Source: Branchiostoma floridae
Lineage: Eukaryota > Chordata > Leptocardii > Amphioxiformes > Branchiostomatidae
Direction of reading: 5' to 3'
Length of the DNA stretch: 64,000 nt
Assembly: GCF_000003815.2 (NCBI RefSeq)
Contig: NC_049980.1
Coordinates: forward strand, 4,262,742 to 4,326,741
The notes beneath the pieces are model-generated. The model was not told where the DNA came from, did no database searches, and was given only the letters and a program-made list of their open reading frames with translations. Within the stretch, counting starts at the first letter, position 1, and each line of letters opens with the position of its first letter. Below are positions 44,665 to 56,320 of the stretch, piece by piece. Both the position numbers and the translations under genes were made by a program.

Positions 44665-44890
44665 TGAGACACACCTGTCTCACCTGTCTGACACCTGTAT
44701 CACATGAAACACACCTGCTTCATCTGTCTCACTTGAGATGCATCTGCCTCACCTGTCCAAACCTAACTCGCCCTTCTCACCTGCCTGACGCCTGTCACTC
44801 CTAACATCCACCTGTCTCACCTGCTGGACACCTGTATCACCTGCCTGACACCTGTATCACCTACCTGACACCTGTCTGAAACAGCTGCAT
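44665..44890. repeat. Degenerate CACCTG-rich repeat
   Basis: Twelve CACCTG hexamers within ~225 bases, in loosely repeated phrases such as CACCTGTCTCACCTGCTGGA and GACACCTGTATCACCTGCC. CACCTG is an E-box (CANNTG). The spacing is irregular, about 10-30 bases. Confidence 0.75.
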
Positions 44891-47379
44891 ACCACACCTT
44901 CCCCACAATACCAAGCCCTCCATTGCTTTGGTCATCCCCAAAAGCCCATACGTAACTGTGACCTTCTCTTTTCACATGTTTGACCAACTTGTACAACTTC
45001 CACTGGTTTTCACCCCATCCAGGTGCCACGCCTCCCAGCGTGCTGCACTTCCCGCGCGGTCCGCATGGATGTTCGAGTTCAAAGGTGCCTCATCAAAATC
45101 CCATCTTTTCTGTTCGACCCACGGAAATAGGAGAACAATGGCCATCTTGAAGACATTTATCTCGCCCTGTTCGTAACCTGATTGCGGCATATATCTCCCC
45201 CCTCAACTGGAGCGTACGTTATTTTGAATTGCCGTCCGTTGTTGACCCAGTTTGTGCCATTGTTCTGTGGCTACATGCTGGATATATTAAACGTCGACCG
45301 GACAAGCTTTTATAACGGTCCACAATGCGGCATACGGGCGAGTACGGGCGAGTCGTTCTATGGCGTTTCAAAAGAGAAATTCTGACAAAGGAAATGATTT
45401 TAAAAGTCGTGGCCGTTCGATGATATTTCCTGTGGAACAATACAGGCGGTTATAACTTGCATACGGCCTGAATGCCCACTTCAAATACGCTGTATACACT
45501 TTTAACGCCTTCTTTGTGATCTTTAGAACAAGCAAGCTTTTAAAGTGGACTATTGTCTTACAACGTAGTCACTAGTACCCAAAGCACTTCTAGGTCTTGG
45601 AGGGAGCAGACATCTCTTTGAATCCTGTACCCAATGTGTCGTACACTCTTGCACCTCTAAAGAATGATTCCCCACAAAAAGGACCTTTGCGGCCAAACTA
45701 TAACTTGTAACTGGACAATGTTAAGGGGTTGCTATGCTTTGTGTTTGCACATGGATTTGTCCATTGGAGATTTTCCAAGCTGATAGCTTGAAAGCTTGGT
45801 TAACATTGAACGTTACTTTGCAAAAGTTCACGTTTATTTGTACGTCCGAAGCATGAACTTCAGAAGCTAGCAGGCGATTTGTAAGATGGCGATTCCTTTT
45901 GAAGGTGTATCAGAATCGGCCGATGCCAAACGGTCTGCTTGCTTCTGCTTTATCTCAAAAACCGCAGTTGGCTCGGCTTCAGTCCCCCCAAACCGCAGTT
46001 GAAACCAGCCTCTAAGTGTAGAAACCCACACACAGCCCAAGCCTCCGACAGTGCGATCTGTCCGGGTGGTTCCTATGTGTAATTGCCTAAGTTGTAACCG
46101 TGTAAAAACATAGCCGTCAGAGTGGGCAGGTCTAAAGACTAGAAGTCAAAACAAAGCTGTTATTCCTCACTCCCTTACGCCATTACACGGACTATTTCCC
46201 TGGAGTTGGCTTCAAGCACAGCATGGTCTGGCGGTGTGCCAAACTGGTCTACAAGCAGATACTGGGTAGCCTCCATAGCAGGCTCTACGATCGGGCTTTT
46301 TTTTGGGGGGGGGGGGTCTCCTATGGTGCACCGGTGCCCGTACGTAGGGGATTTTTTTTCCATTACTTTTATTCCATCAGCAGTAATCAAGTGTACAAGA
46401 TGCCGTACATGTGAGACAATATCATAATGTCATCATTAATACACATATATCATTAATACACATATATTGCTATGACCTATATATTGACTGGAATTACGGA
46501 ATCACATAGTGCGTACGTAGGGGATGTTGCTCCGGCCGGGCCCCGAACTGATCCGGTCCCGGTGGACTGAAGGATACCGCGGGAATATATCGCTTTCTTT
46601 TCTCGTGATTAGGTGACGTTATCTATTTGTTGCCGGGTCCCGGACTTATTTTAACTACGAGTTAAAAAAGATCCGGGGCCGCCATACCCCAAAATAGCCC
46701 GGTAACCACAGACTGTCCCACAGGGCCATGTAAGGATTCACACTCGAAAGTACAAAAAATAGCCCTAAAAACTATCTAGAGAGCTCCATTTTTTTCCAAA
46801 TAGGAACGTAGCATAAAGAGGTTAATACTAGAATGGTAGGTCCCGTAACGTTTTCTAACGAAATATTCCAGGCTTTCCCCAGAGTCCCCACGCCAACTGT
46901 GCGTGCGTTTAGGATCGGAGGCTGTCAGAGAATAAGCGCAGATGTAAAAGATAAAGCCCGACAGTCAGAGAAAACGCTACGATCTTTCACACCCAACATC
47001 TGCTTGTAAACCAGCCCAGCGGCCCTATTAGTAGACACACACAAATGTCATGGGAAGTTGTTCCTACAAACGCGCCGAGGTGGTTTCTCTCCGCTGTTTT
47101 GCTCCGACGAATTCCTCGCATTCCTGGCACAAAAGTGAAAGTGTTAAGATAGTTTGAAGGGTTGTGGCAACAGTGACCAAGACGGTACGTCCACGGGAAG
47201 GAATGGCACCCAAAATAAACGCACAAACTTGACCCCATAATGATGGACATGACTCAGACATTGATATGGAAGAAATGACGCAATGGCTAATATCTTTTGT
47301 TTATTTGCATTTTTGTATCAGTTCCAGTGATGATTGTAATGTAATATAGTGTACTGTACCGTTCTAGATTTTTGTGTAA
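44891..47379. other. No gene recognised
   Basis: Unique-looking sequence. A T/G homopolymer junction lies at 46290-46316, and a short tandem TCATTAATACACATATA sits near 46431-46467. Family E-type CATCTGCTTG ends occur alone near 44551 and 46990, without partners. Confidence 0.4.
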
Positions 47380-47547
47380 AGTGCCTTGTCATATTGGTCG
47401 TAGGACTTGGTCTTACGATCGTCCTAGGAACGTCCTACGACCGTCGTAGGGTTGCAAACTGAATCTTGTTAAGTGCCTTGTTACATTGGTATTACAATCA
47501 TCCTACGAACGTCCTACGAGCGTCGTACGATTGCAAACTGAATCAGG
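47380..47547 (+). repeat. Two-copy ~92-bp direct repeat with TCCTACGA palindromes
   Basis: AGTGCCTTGTCATATTGG (47380) and AGTGCCTTGTTACATTGG (47472) begin two copies. Both end in a TTGCAAACTGAATC block. Each has ACGTCCTACGA(C/G)CGTCGTA, an imperfect palindrome. Confidence 0.8.
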
Positions 47548-50500
47548 TGCACTAACGGTACAGTTGTCCAGCTGTCGTACGAAGTTCAGCTGTCTTGCTA
47601 CAAAAAGGCTGTCTTAGGTCGTTGTCGGTCGTTGCTTGTGTCACGATCGAGTGCAAGGAAGTCCCGCGACATAAAAAATCGTACGACGACGCAAGAAGAA
47701 TGTGATCGCATCATGGTCGTATTAAAGATTAGCCCAATTCTTTTACTATAGTTTGTTTACAGATACCCATTTCCTTTTGTCTAAACAACTGACAAGCGTC
47801 TCTTTCTTTTCTTACAAATGTGTATCGGATATTGCCAAACAAAACACTCAAAGTAAACACTAAAGCTTATGGTATCCGTAACAGTGTGTAAGTGTTATAG
47901 AAAAAAGATACTTTGTGTCTACTACTAGACTTCCCTTTGTCTGAACCGTTGTTTTGTTCTTTTTCCTTACAGACTGTGGATGTGCATCTCTGCCTACAAG
48001 TGACTAACGTACAAGAGGGACGTTTTCTACTAGTAGGGTGGTAGAGGAAAGTATGTCGAACTGTTATGGGAACTAGTGAATGACTAAACGCTTGGATTGA
48101 AGCTACTGTACTGAAATCCCTTCAAAACGTACGGCCAACTCCTGACGGTCAAAAGTTTGGGATATTTCCACATTGGGATCAGATAGACGGAACTCCATCG
48201 TGTTTCAAAGTCATACAGAAGTTACCATCTTACGACGTAGTGTCAGAAGGCACAAGTTCAAAAGAACAGGTGCAAAAAGGACGGCGGTGCCTTTGATCTT
48301 ACTTCTGAGGGAAGGAGGAAACGTACCTTGACGACTAAGATGTGGCGGACTTTCTCCAAGACGTCTTACGGACCAAGAAACACGTAAGCACCTGAGTTCA
48401 AGGAGTTGGTCACGTGTGCCGCGTGGAAAGTTGACCTGGTGGAAGGAGTAACAAGGAGATGACTCGTAGTCACTTGCTGACATCTCAAGAAAAAGTCTTC
48501 AAGGTTGAAAGCAAGCCGCAAGTGTCTTAGATGGAATCTTAAGATGGTACGTGTCGTCTGTGGTGAGATGTTGGTGTGAGACGTGCTAGTTGGACTTCGT
48601 GGTGAATGCTGACAAGTTGTCAGTACACAGAACGCGGTTTGTACAACGTTGTTGTTGTCCTGCTCGTCTGTCCCTTCCTGTTGACAAGCCCGTGTTGTTG
48701 GTTGCATCTCATCATCAGTGTGTTCATGTGACACCGGGAGGGGGTGGCAACTCCACCGGGACCTGATCATACCGCACCGGTAGCTGACAGCCAGACAAGC
48801 CGTGGATTTATTTCTCCTGTGCGCGAGCGCGTGTATGCGTGTATACAGGATTCCACGTACCAAACTTACGGAGTTTTCATCGTGAACGTTGGAATACTTT
48901 CCTCGGTGTGTGTTGAAGATTTTACCGGCCGGATTTCTTTGTATCGCGTCATTTCTGAAATATTCTTTGCCGTCTTCATGTTAAGGATTCGAAACGGATT
49001 CTTCAAGCGTCGTTCTTTTTCCCACGTGTTGTCTGGGATTTCTTCCTATCGGCTTTCGAAAGTTTCTTGGATCTTTGACAATTGGATATAAGGTGAAGAA
49101 GCTACCAAGATGCGGCCAAGGTATCGCTCAGTTCTAAGGTAAGGAATCTTGGCAGTCTTGTATGTTTTGGCGTTACTCTAGTTATCCATTCCAAGTGTGC
49201 CTAGCTAGCTTACTTTTCTCCTGTTTAGTTTACCATCTCTCTAGCATGAAGAGCGTTTTTGTCTGTGTTAAACAGTCGGCCATTCTCGGCAAGACCGGCC
49301 CTCGCGACCCCGGACTATAGAAGTGCACCCAAAATAGCCACGCACACAAACGGACTTGTCAAACAGAGTGCCGAACAGAAAGCTCTTGTACACTTATGAT
49401 GTTTGACTTCCCTACTGTGCGGTTTGGGAGGCCTAATATTGACTGACGGCACGGAATGGGTTTTTGTACCGTGGCTGTGAGCTTGGCTATGCTTGACGGT
49501 AGTTCAAGTTGAAATGTTTGCGTGAAATTTTCAACAGACCGGTGGAGTTAGAATGCATAACCGTATTCTTATTAGCACAGCCGACGTCGAGTCAATATTG
49601 TTTGTCGTCTTGAACTTGGGATATTTCTCCGAGCATATCAAATGTCTCAGCAAATACTTACTCTAGTTGTTTTGACACTTGAAATCTGAGGGAGCTTACA
49701 GTCAATGGGGTAGTTCAAAATTCAGTTCGTTTTTTTTTTTCGTGTTGGAACAACGTTTAAATCTGTACTGTGTGTAGTGCATTTCAAAAACAGACGAACT
49801 TTTATATCAAATTCGAATTCTAAGAGAGGAAGAAAATAATGTTGGTCGACAGATTTCTGAGGGTAATGATTTTGATACATCGCCGACAGAAACTATTGTA
49901 TTATATGCGTGCCGTTAAAATTTGTAGTTCACATACTTGTATTCTTGGTTTTACCAGTTAAAGTGGTTCTAAAGATTAATTAGATAGAAACACCTTTCAT
50001 TTCAACCTGTTAGAGGTTGTGTTACCTTTTAGCAGTCCTGAATTTCTCCACAAATCATTTTGCTGAAACCCCCGGTGATTTTTTCACAGGAGCACCTCCT
50101 AAAGCGATTCTTGTTTATTCGTTCCTAGCGGTTACATACATTGTCAGGCCCTAGCAAGCAGCAAGGTCACAAGGTTCCCTAAACGCTACAGATGTCCCGT
50201 GTTGATACAAGTTGTTCTCGTTCCACAAGGCGGAGGGAAAGAAAGTTCAATTGGACCAGCTGACCCAATAATATCAGGAGGAGAACTTGACCTTTGAACT
50301 CCTCCTGCACATTCCTATCCTGTCGGCGTGTGTCAACCCGTCGGTTTGCGCAGGTGGGGGTTTTGACCTAGGTCACATTCGGTCAGAGAAACACAGGGAA
50401 AAATTCTACCAATTCAAGACGACAAAAACTACACTGACCTTGCTACGCTGTCTCGTCAAGGTCATTCTTCTCACATATGTTACCCAATTCAGTGGGGGTG

Positions 50501-51289
50501 GGGGGCAATAGAGAGTTGTAATTTTTCTTTAATTTCTTGTTTCAATCGTTAACATTTAGTTGTGTCGTTGTAAAGAATATGGTCGCTGGAAAAATCATCT
50601 AGCCACACGTATAACTGATGTCGTGTTGGCGGCAGGTGTGCTCAAATTAAGGGCACCGCACGGGACCTCGGGAACGAGGTCAGATTTACTGCGAACGAGA
50701 TTGCAGTTTATTGGCGGGAACGTTTCATGTACGGGTCATTAGCAGGGTCATAGTGAGCTTCCCTTCCTGGGTTTGATCACGATTTGGGGGCCAATTAACT
50801 AAACGGGAGGAGGCCAGACGAAATGCAACCTTGTTTGGCAATTTTACGGTCTGTGGCTGTGTCTACTGATATGTAATTCTTTTGACAGTACAAAGCTTCA
50901 AAAGTAATATCTAAAATGGATACAAGTGGATGAACCTACGTACACGTACTTGTATGAATAAATCAACGTATTGAGTTTAAAGTATCGTTTCAGGAAGGTA
51001 AAAAAATCGAATGTGTTTGACTACAGGGTACAATAATCCACAAAATATGTGAAGATGAAGTAAAGTTGTTTTTTTACTCATTCTTTCGTAAAGCTCTCAA
51101 CTCAGTGGAGGACATTTAACTAGTATGAGGACCCATATAAGGCATATTTGGGCTATGATGTAGTTAACAGCAACACCTATCAGTATCCATGATCATCGTT
51201 TACCACTTGTGACCCTCATAACCACCAGCAATGGCTAGTCTTCACCAGACCCTTTTTCTTTGCTGAGACAAACAAGTATGAAATTCCTA
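47548..51289. other. Mostly unique sequence; possible 5' exon at 47973-49138
   Basis: A good acceptor (TTCTTTTTCCTTACAG) precedes 47973. ATG CGG CCA AGG begins at 49110 and runs 29 bases to a strong donor (CTAAG then GTAAGG at 49139), encoding MRPRYRSVL plus two bases. It could be a first coding exon of the downstream gene. However, its phase (two bases over) does not join directly to the exon at 59599, so at least one more exon would be needed and none was found. A 165-codon minus-strand frame (48366-48863) has no recognisable domain. Confidence 0.25.
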
Positions 51290-51990
51290 TCATTACCTTT
51301 GCCAGAATGGCTAAGGTTATGTTTTAGGCTTGTGAGTCTGTGTGTGTGTCTGTGTGTGTGTGTGTTAACAGCATAACTCAAGAAGTCTTGGATGAATCCC
51401 GATAATATTTGGTAGGTGGGTAGGGTTCGGGAAAACGAAGGTCAACTTCGATAATGGGCCTTCTGGCGGCTTGCTACGGTACTGCAGCAGAATCTCAATT
51501 TTTGATATCTCGTGTTCTGGACATGCTGTGGTTATGATTTTTGAGTGGTAGATAGCCCTTGGGGCAGAGAGTAAGTACTATAAGTTTAGACCCCCTAGCG
51601 GCTTGTTTGGAACTGCAGTCGCCGATTTCCTTTCAAACTTTGGACGAGAATAACTCGAGAACGTGTTGATAGATCGTCACGATTTTTAGTATGTAGATAG
51701 CCCAAGTAACAATGTACATTATGAAATACAAATTATGCAAATCAGCAACTAATTTGCATGATTAATGAGGAAAATTTATAAATCCGCTGCATTTCATGAT
51801 AGCACTTTCAAACTTGTCACATATATAGATGAGAAAGAGAGAAAAATCAATCCATATTAATTATGCAAATGACGACCTCATTTGCATAATTAATGAGAAA
51901 ATATAAACGTGTTGACGGATCGTCATGATTTTTGGTATGTTTTACCAATCAGATTCATGATGGCAAGTCTGCATTGATTATGCAAATTAG
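51290..51990 (+). repeat. Dispersed repeat family N, long copy 3
   Basis: Starts ACCTTTGCCAGAATGGCTAA GGT, continues through a GT run (51341-51365), CATAACTCAAGAAGTC, CGGCTTGCTACGGTACTGCA and TTTGATATCTCGTGTTCTGG. It then extends into an AT-rich part with paired ATTATGCAAAT and ATTTGCATAATTAATGA motifs at 51870-51900. GTAGATAGCCC occurs twice in it. Non-coding. Confidence 0.75.
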
Positions 51991-52608
51991 AAGGCCGAAA
52001 CCTGCACTGCTTTTCTTAATATCATTATGAAAAAAAAATCACGACTCCAGCACAAAAGTACGTTCTTCTGCTGTACCAAGGTCACACACCAGGGGGCCCA
52101 ACATTAACCATGACCTTAGTCTTCCCAAAATTGCAACAGCTACTCACGTACCCACATATCATTACAATCCATCATGAGGTTCTAAAGTTATGCTCATCAC
52201 AAATATCCAGAAACACAAAAACACAGACACACCAAAGGCAATACCTCCATTTTTCTTTGAGGCAAAACTGGCCAAATCGGGCGAATGATCTACCAAAGGA
52301 ATGGTCGCAAATCTGTAATTCTATGGCCGGATAACTCCTCAATCGCGACTCATTCACCCAATTTGACCAATTTCCGCCATTTCCATCAACCAAGCAAGTT
52401 TAAAGGAGACTAACTACATACAGGTGAAAACTTTCACTCACTAACAGTACGTAATCACGATATAGATAATCGTAATCATAGATCTATAGACAATACGTTC
52501 TTTATTGCGACAGTGAAGAAGAGAACGGCAAGAACAAACCACTGGGCAATATTCAATAAGCTTGCTGTAGAGGCCGTTTAGAGTGAACGGCTAAATTAAT
52601 GAATAAAT

Positions 52609-52742
52609 GATTGAGTGAGTGAGTGATTGAGTGAGTGAGTGAGTGAGTGAGTGAGTGAGTGAGTGATTGAGTGAGTGAGTGAGTGAGTGAGTGAGTGAGT
52701 GAGTGAGTGAGTGAGTGAATGAATGAATGAATGAATGAATGA
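52609..52742. repeat. (GTGA)n / (GAAT)n microsatellite
   Basis: GTGA tetranucleotide array with GATTGA interruptions, turning into GAAT at the right end. It is part of the reason for a long repetitive frame on the minus strand. Confidence 0.95.
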
Positions 52743-53911
52743 AACACAACAAAACAAGACAATTTATACCAACTAACATTAAAATTTTACAAAGTGTACT
52801 TAAAGTGAAAAAGGAAAGAATAGATATACTTTTGCTATTGAAGGTTTGTCTCACTAAATTTGAAATATGAATCTGTTTACAGTAGAATATAATAGGGAAA
52901 TATGGCTTGTTAAAAACATGTCCAAACCTAATTTCCAAACAGAAGAAGAATTCCGGCAGTCTAAAATTTGAAGATAGTCCCCTAACATCTGTTTGGAGAT
53001 TGATATGCAAACCGACCACCCAGACATGTCTGCCTGGCCTGTAGTGACCTCGCCGTGACCTTACACTGACCTTACGGTGACCCCGCGCTATTCCGGGACG
53101 GCTGGACGTGAACTTCACCACGACAGGACAGAGTTTGTCTGGGATTCCCCCTGTTCTAAAGATAATCTCCAAGCAGACGTGTGGAGGGAAGATTGTAAGA
53201 TTCTCTTAATCGTCCCGTTTTTCTGACAGACGCGTCGCACAAAATACTGAGCTATTTCAACGAATGTTCTTCCTAACATCTGCATCCTGTTTTATCAAAG
53301 AAGCACCGTCCTGTTCTCGTACCGTAGCAGTACTGAATGGTATACACAGGCGCAAAATATCGACTATAGAGGACGAAAATCGTTCAGAGAATGTTTGCCA
53401 CAACTTGAAATAATAAAAAAGACAAAGCGCAAAGAAATAAAACAACGTATCAATTCAATACATTCTGCTTTTGTGAAGAGAGGGTTTAAAAAAAAAAAGA
53501 TCTGCGCTAAAAGATAGGAGCGGCCTAGAACTGCTTAGTTCACATACATTTTGAGCATTTTTTATGTCTTTTATATCAATCTTTTCCCTCCGGAAAGCTG
53601 CACGGCCGAGCCCGGTTTAGAAATGGGACCTAAGCCTAACTGGAGATTGACCGGAGCTTTACCTGCGAAGGAAGCAAACCGAACCCAAGTATCTACTTAG
53701 GGATTACAAAAACAAATCGATGGCACAAAAAGGCCCGTGGCGCGTGTAGAGTGGGCACAGGTCGGCCCCGTGTTTACAGCAGGCGTCAGGTGAAGGGCCT
53801 CTGTGTTGACCGGCCACTCAGCCGTGTTTACCTGGGCGGCAGGTGAGATAAAGTGTACGGCAGGTGGCGCGGGGGGACGTGTCTGTGAAACTGAATATAG
53901 CCTCGCACGCA

Positions 53912-54385
53912 GGCTACACTGACGGCGCCTTATGATGGGTTCATGCGTGCGTATATGTTCAAGTCCGTATGAGGTCCGTATGGAAGAATTAGCCTCTACT
54001 AGGCTCCTAAGGGCGCTGGAGAAATTGTAAAAATTGAAAAAATATAGACAAATAACTTGTCAGAGGAGTTAAGGCTACACGGACGGCGCCTTATGATGGG
54101 TTCATACGTGGGTATATGTTCAAGTCCGTATGAGGCCCGTATGGAAGAATTAGACTCTACCAGGCTCCTAAGGTAGCTGTAGAAATTGTAAAAATTGAAC
54201 AAACATAGACAGAGAACTAAGAGTTGCGAACTATACTCCTTGGTCAGCCTTTGGCGTGCTGCCTATATTTGCCCAATTTCTACTATTTTTTCCAGCTACC
54301 TGTGGAGCCTGGTAGAGGCTAAGGATTCCATACGGAACCTATACGGACTTGAGTATATACATACGCACGTGTGAATCTAGCTTTT
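53912..54385. mobile_element. Palindromic MITE, family C, with its left arm duplicated
   Basis: GGCTACACTGACGGCGCCTT starts at 53912 and recurs, with one change, at 54073 (161 bases later). Each is followed by TTCAAGTCCGTATGAGG and a CTCCTAAGG block. The single right arm has TTTCTACTATTTTTTCCAGC, GGAGCCTGGTAGAGGCTAAG and CATACGCACGTGTGAA. Confidence 0.75.
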
Positions 54386-54429
54386 CCTGTGTATCACGCG
54401 TCAGTACATGCGACCGCAAAGGAAAATTG

Positions 54430-55045
54430 CCCATCAACTAATGCATTGCTCTTTTTATAGCAAACATAACAATTCTTATGAAAGAACAGAGAATTAGCAG
54501 GGCATATTTATGACAGTCTCCCTGACATGTTTAATAATTTTCTGAACCCTAATTTACTTGTACACAACTGTTATACCACCAAAGTAATAAACTCCATATG
54601 ACTCTCGTTCGCGCATCACTAGCACAGTCCTCCGTAATATACAAATAATGTGCCACACTGTGGTACAGTCTACATGCAGGCAAACATACAAACACCTTCC
54701 TCTTTTCTAACATTTAAAAGAGCCCTGAAAAGCTATCTAATAAACTATCCTTGCCCCCTGTTATAGACTGTCATATTCAGTTGTTATCGTATCTTTCTTA
54801 TCTTAATTCAGTATTTGATGACCATTTTGCTCTTATCTTATCTTGATTCATTATTTGATTATCATTATAGGTACCGCCATCTCATTTTATATATTTACTT
54901 TACGATTGTAGTGATCAATTGTGACTTCTTTAGGAGAGGAGGGCTAAGTTTAAGCTACATACGTTTCCCTCCCTCTACAATTGTTTTAATGTATCGCTTT
55001 TGTATGATGTTTTTATGTATTTTCATGTGCAAACAAACAAACAAA
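54430..55045 (+). mobile_element. Decayed CR1/L2-like LINE, C-terminal end of reverse-transcriptase ORF
   Basis: Frames across 54520-54770 give LPDMFNNFLNPNLLVHN, then CATLWYSLHAG and, after a frame change, FLTFKRALKSYLI. The order (F-N-N, H-x-Y-x-T, LW-x-SLP-like, FKR-x-LK-x-YL) is the usual ending of CR1/L2-type ORF2 proteins in invertebrates. Stops and frameshifts interrupt it. An (AAAC)n run at 55031-55048 follows, possibly its tail. Confidence 0.5.
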
Positions 55046-55071
55046 CAAAGCAAACTTTCAAACGTAAACCT

Positions 55072-55347
55072 CAAAAAGTTATGCCAAAAATCAGTTACTC
55101 AAGCAACTACAGTGGAAGCCGCTTAATTGCACACACCATTTGCCAGTGTGTTTCGTGCAATTATCCGAATTGTGCAACAAAGCGAAGTTATTTAGCTGGA
55201 CCGCACCACCATGGGATTTGGGGATTTCGCGCAATTAACAGAAGTGTGCGATTATCCGGTGTGCAATTAAGTGGCTTCTACTGGTATTTGGGAAACGGTC
55301 AGATGTTTCAAATAGTATCCACTATCTTACGCCAGTGACACTGAAGA
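55072..55347. mobile_element. Family A element arm split by a pogo-like MITE
   Basis: 55080-55108 has TTACTCAAGCAACT, and 55284-55347 has GGGAAACGGTCAGATGTTTC and TAGTATCCACTATCTTACGC. These two parts of the family A arm are separated by the insertion 55110-55283. Confidence 0.75.
55110..55283. mobile_element. pogo/Tigger-like MITE
   Basis: A 174-base element. The left end CAGTGGAAGCCGCTTAATTG CACAC pairs with the right end GTGTGCAATTAAGTGGCTTC TACTG (25 bases, three mismatches). CAGTRGAAGCC ends are usual for pogo-type Tc1/mariner relatives. TA precedes the left end, but the right flank reads GTA, so the duplication is not clean. Internal GTGCAATTATCCGAATTGTG repeats the terminal motif. Confidence 0.7.
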
Positions 55348-55647
55348 GATCAGGAAAAAAAACTGTTATTTGATACCCTAACTAAGAATACAAAAGAGAT
55401 GAAGACAGTTTTCATCATGAATTTATATTTTTTTTTCACTACAGATTTGCAGCGTTGCTGTTGGGTCTTATTATCGTCAGAGTGGATAGTGCCAAACATA
55501 AGGTAATTATCAATCATTAAGTTATTAAAGCTATTGATAGAACTAATTGACTTATCAATTGATTGTGAAGATATCGTCAAACCATTACATCCATTAAATC
55601 CGTTACCGTTACTCCTAGTTTCTTCTTCTTTCAATGCTGCTTTAATA

Positions 55648-55800
55648 GGCCATGTATATTTGATTACATGAATAACATTCCCGCGCGCATAAATTTTAGG
55701 CCATTTCAAAAAGGAAGTTTTCAGCCATGCTGTTAAGTGTATAAATAACTGCAAAATGAGAAAATATATGCTGTGGATTTTTTAATATATCGGAAAATAA
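55648..55800. mobile_element. Family J element, left end only
   Basis: GGCCATGTATATTTGATTAC followed by CGCGCGCATAAATTTTA and AGGAAGTTTTCAGCCATGCT. It matches the left end of the copy at 63114-63629. Confidence 0.5.
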
Positions 55801-55860
55801 ATAACCAATGTTGAAAATGGAAGTCCCATGTTTGAGGAGAGCCACACCTCGAGTACGTAA

Positions 55861-56022
55861 TACCCCCCTCACATTAGGCGAAATCGATNNNNNNNNNNNN
55901 NNNNNNNNNNNNNNNNNNNNNNNNNNNNNNNNNNNNNNNNNNNNNNNNNNNNNNNNNNNNNNNNNNNNNNNNNNNNNNNNNNNNNNNNTCCGATCGATTT
56001 TCGCATACATGTGAGGGGGGTA
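55861..56022. mobile_element. Harbinger-like hairpin element containing an assembly gap, copy 1
   Basis: Ends TACCCCCCTCACAT and ATGTGAGGGGGGTA are inverted repeats flanked by TAA on each side (55858-55860, 56023-56025). The related uninterrupted SINE reads a single GTAAAAG here, which supports a 3-base TAA duplication. Next inside is CGAAATCGAT / ATCGATTTTCG. The centre is unknown (100 N). Confidence 0.75.
55889..55988. other. Assembly gap, 100 N
   Basis: Exactly 100 unknown bases inside the hairpin element. The number is probably a placeholder and not a measured length. No gene can be called across it. Confidence 0.99.
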
Positions 56023-56093
56023 TAAAAGAACCCACCTTTCCTGTGTGAGTGGATCAAATGAATCAGTCTGGATATGCAGTTTGTACTGTTTGG

Positions 56094-56320
56094 TAATCTC
56101 CAATTGCAAGCAGATATTCCTCCGTGGCATTAGACAGTAACATAAGCCGGGGAAGGAGTTTAGCCGACAGAGGAGTAAAATTGCGACGCGAGATCTGCTG
56201 CCGGACGGAAAAACTCAAAGGCACTGGGAGGATCACTGGCCAATTTTATTTTACTCCTCTGCCGGCTTTCCCCAGCTTATGTAACTGTCTTATGCCAAGG
56301 AGGAATCTGCTTGGAGATTA
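56094..56320. mobile_element. Hairpin MITE, family E, with 8-bp duplication
   Basis: A 227-base near-palindrome. Ends are TAATCTCCAATTGCAAGCAG and ATCTGCTTGGAGATTA. Arms continue with TTAGACAGTAACATAAGCCG / CAGCTTATGTAACTGTCTTA and AGAGGAGTAAAATTG / CAATTTTATTTTACTCCTCT. It is flanked by CTGTTTGG (56086-56093 and 56321-56328), an 8-base duplication inside the SINE. Confidence 0.85.

Noticed and set aside
48366-48863. 165-codon minus-strand frame, the longest outside repeats
   Set aside because: No recognisable domain, signal or conserved motif. About this length is expected by chance in 64 kb, and the region is better explained as a possible + strand 5' exon.
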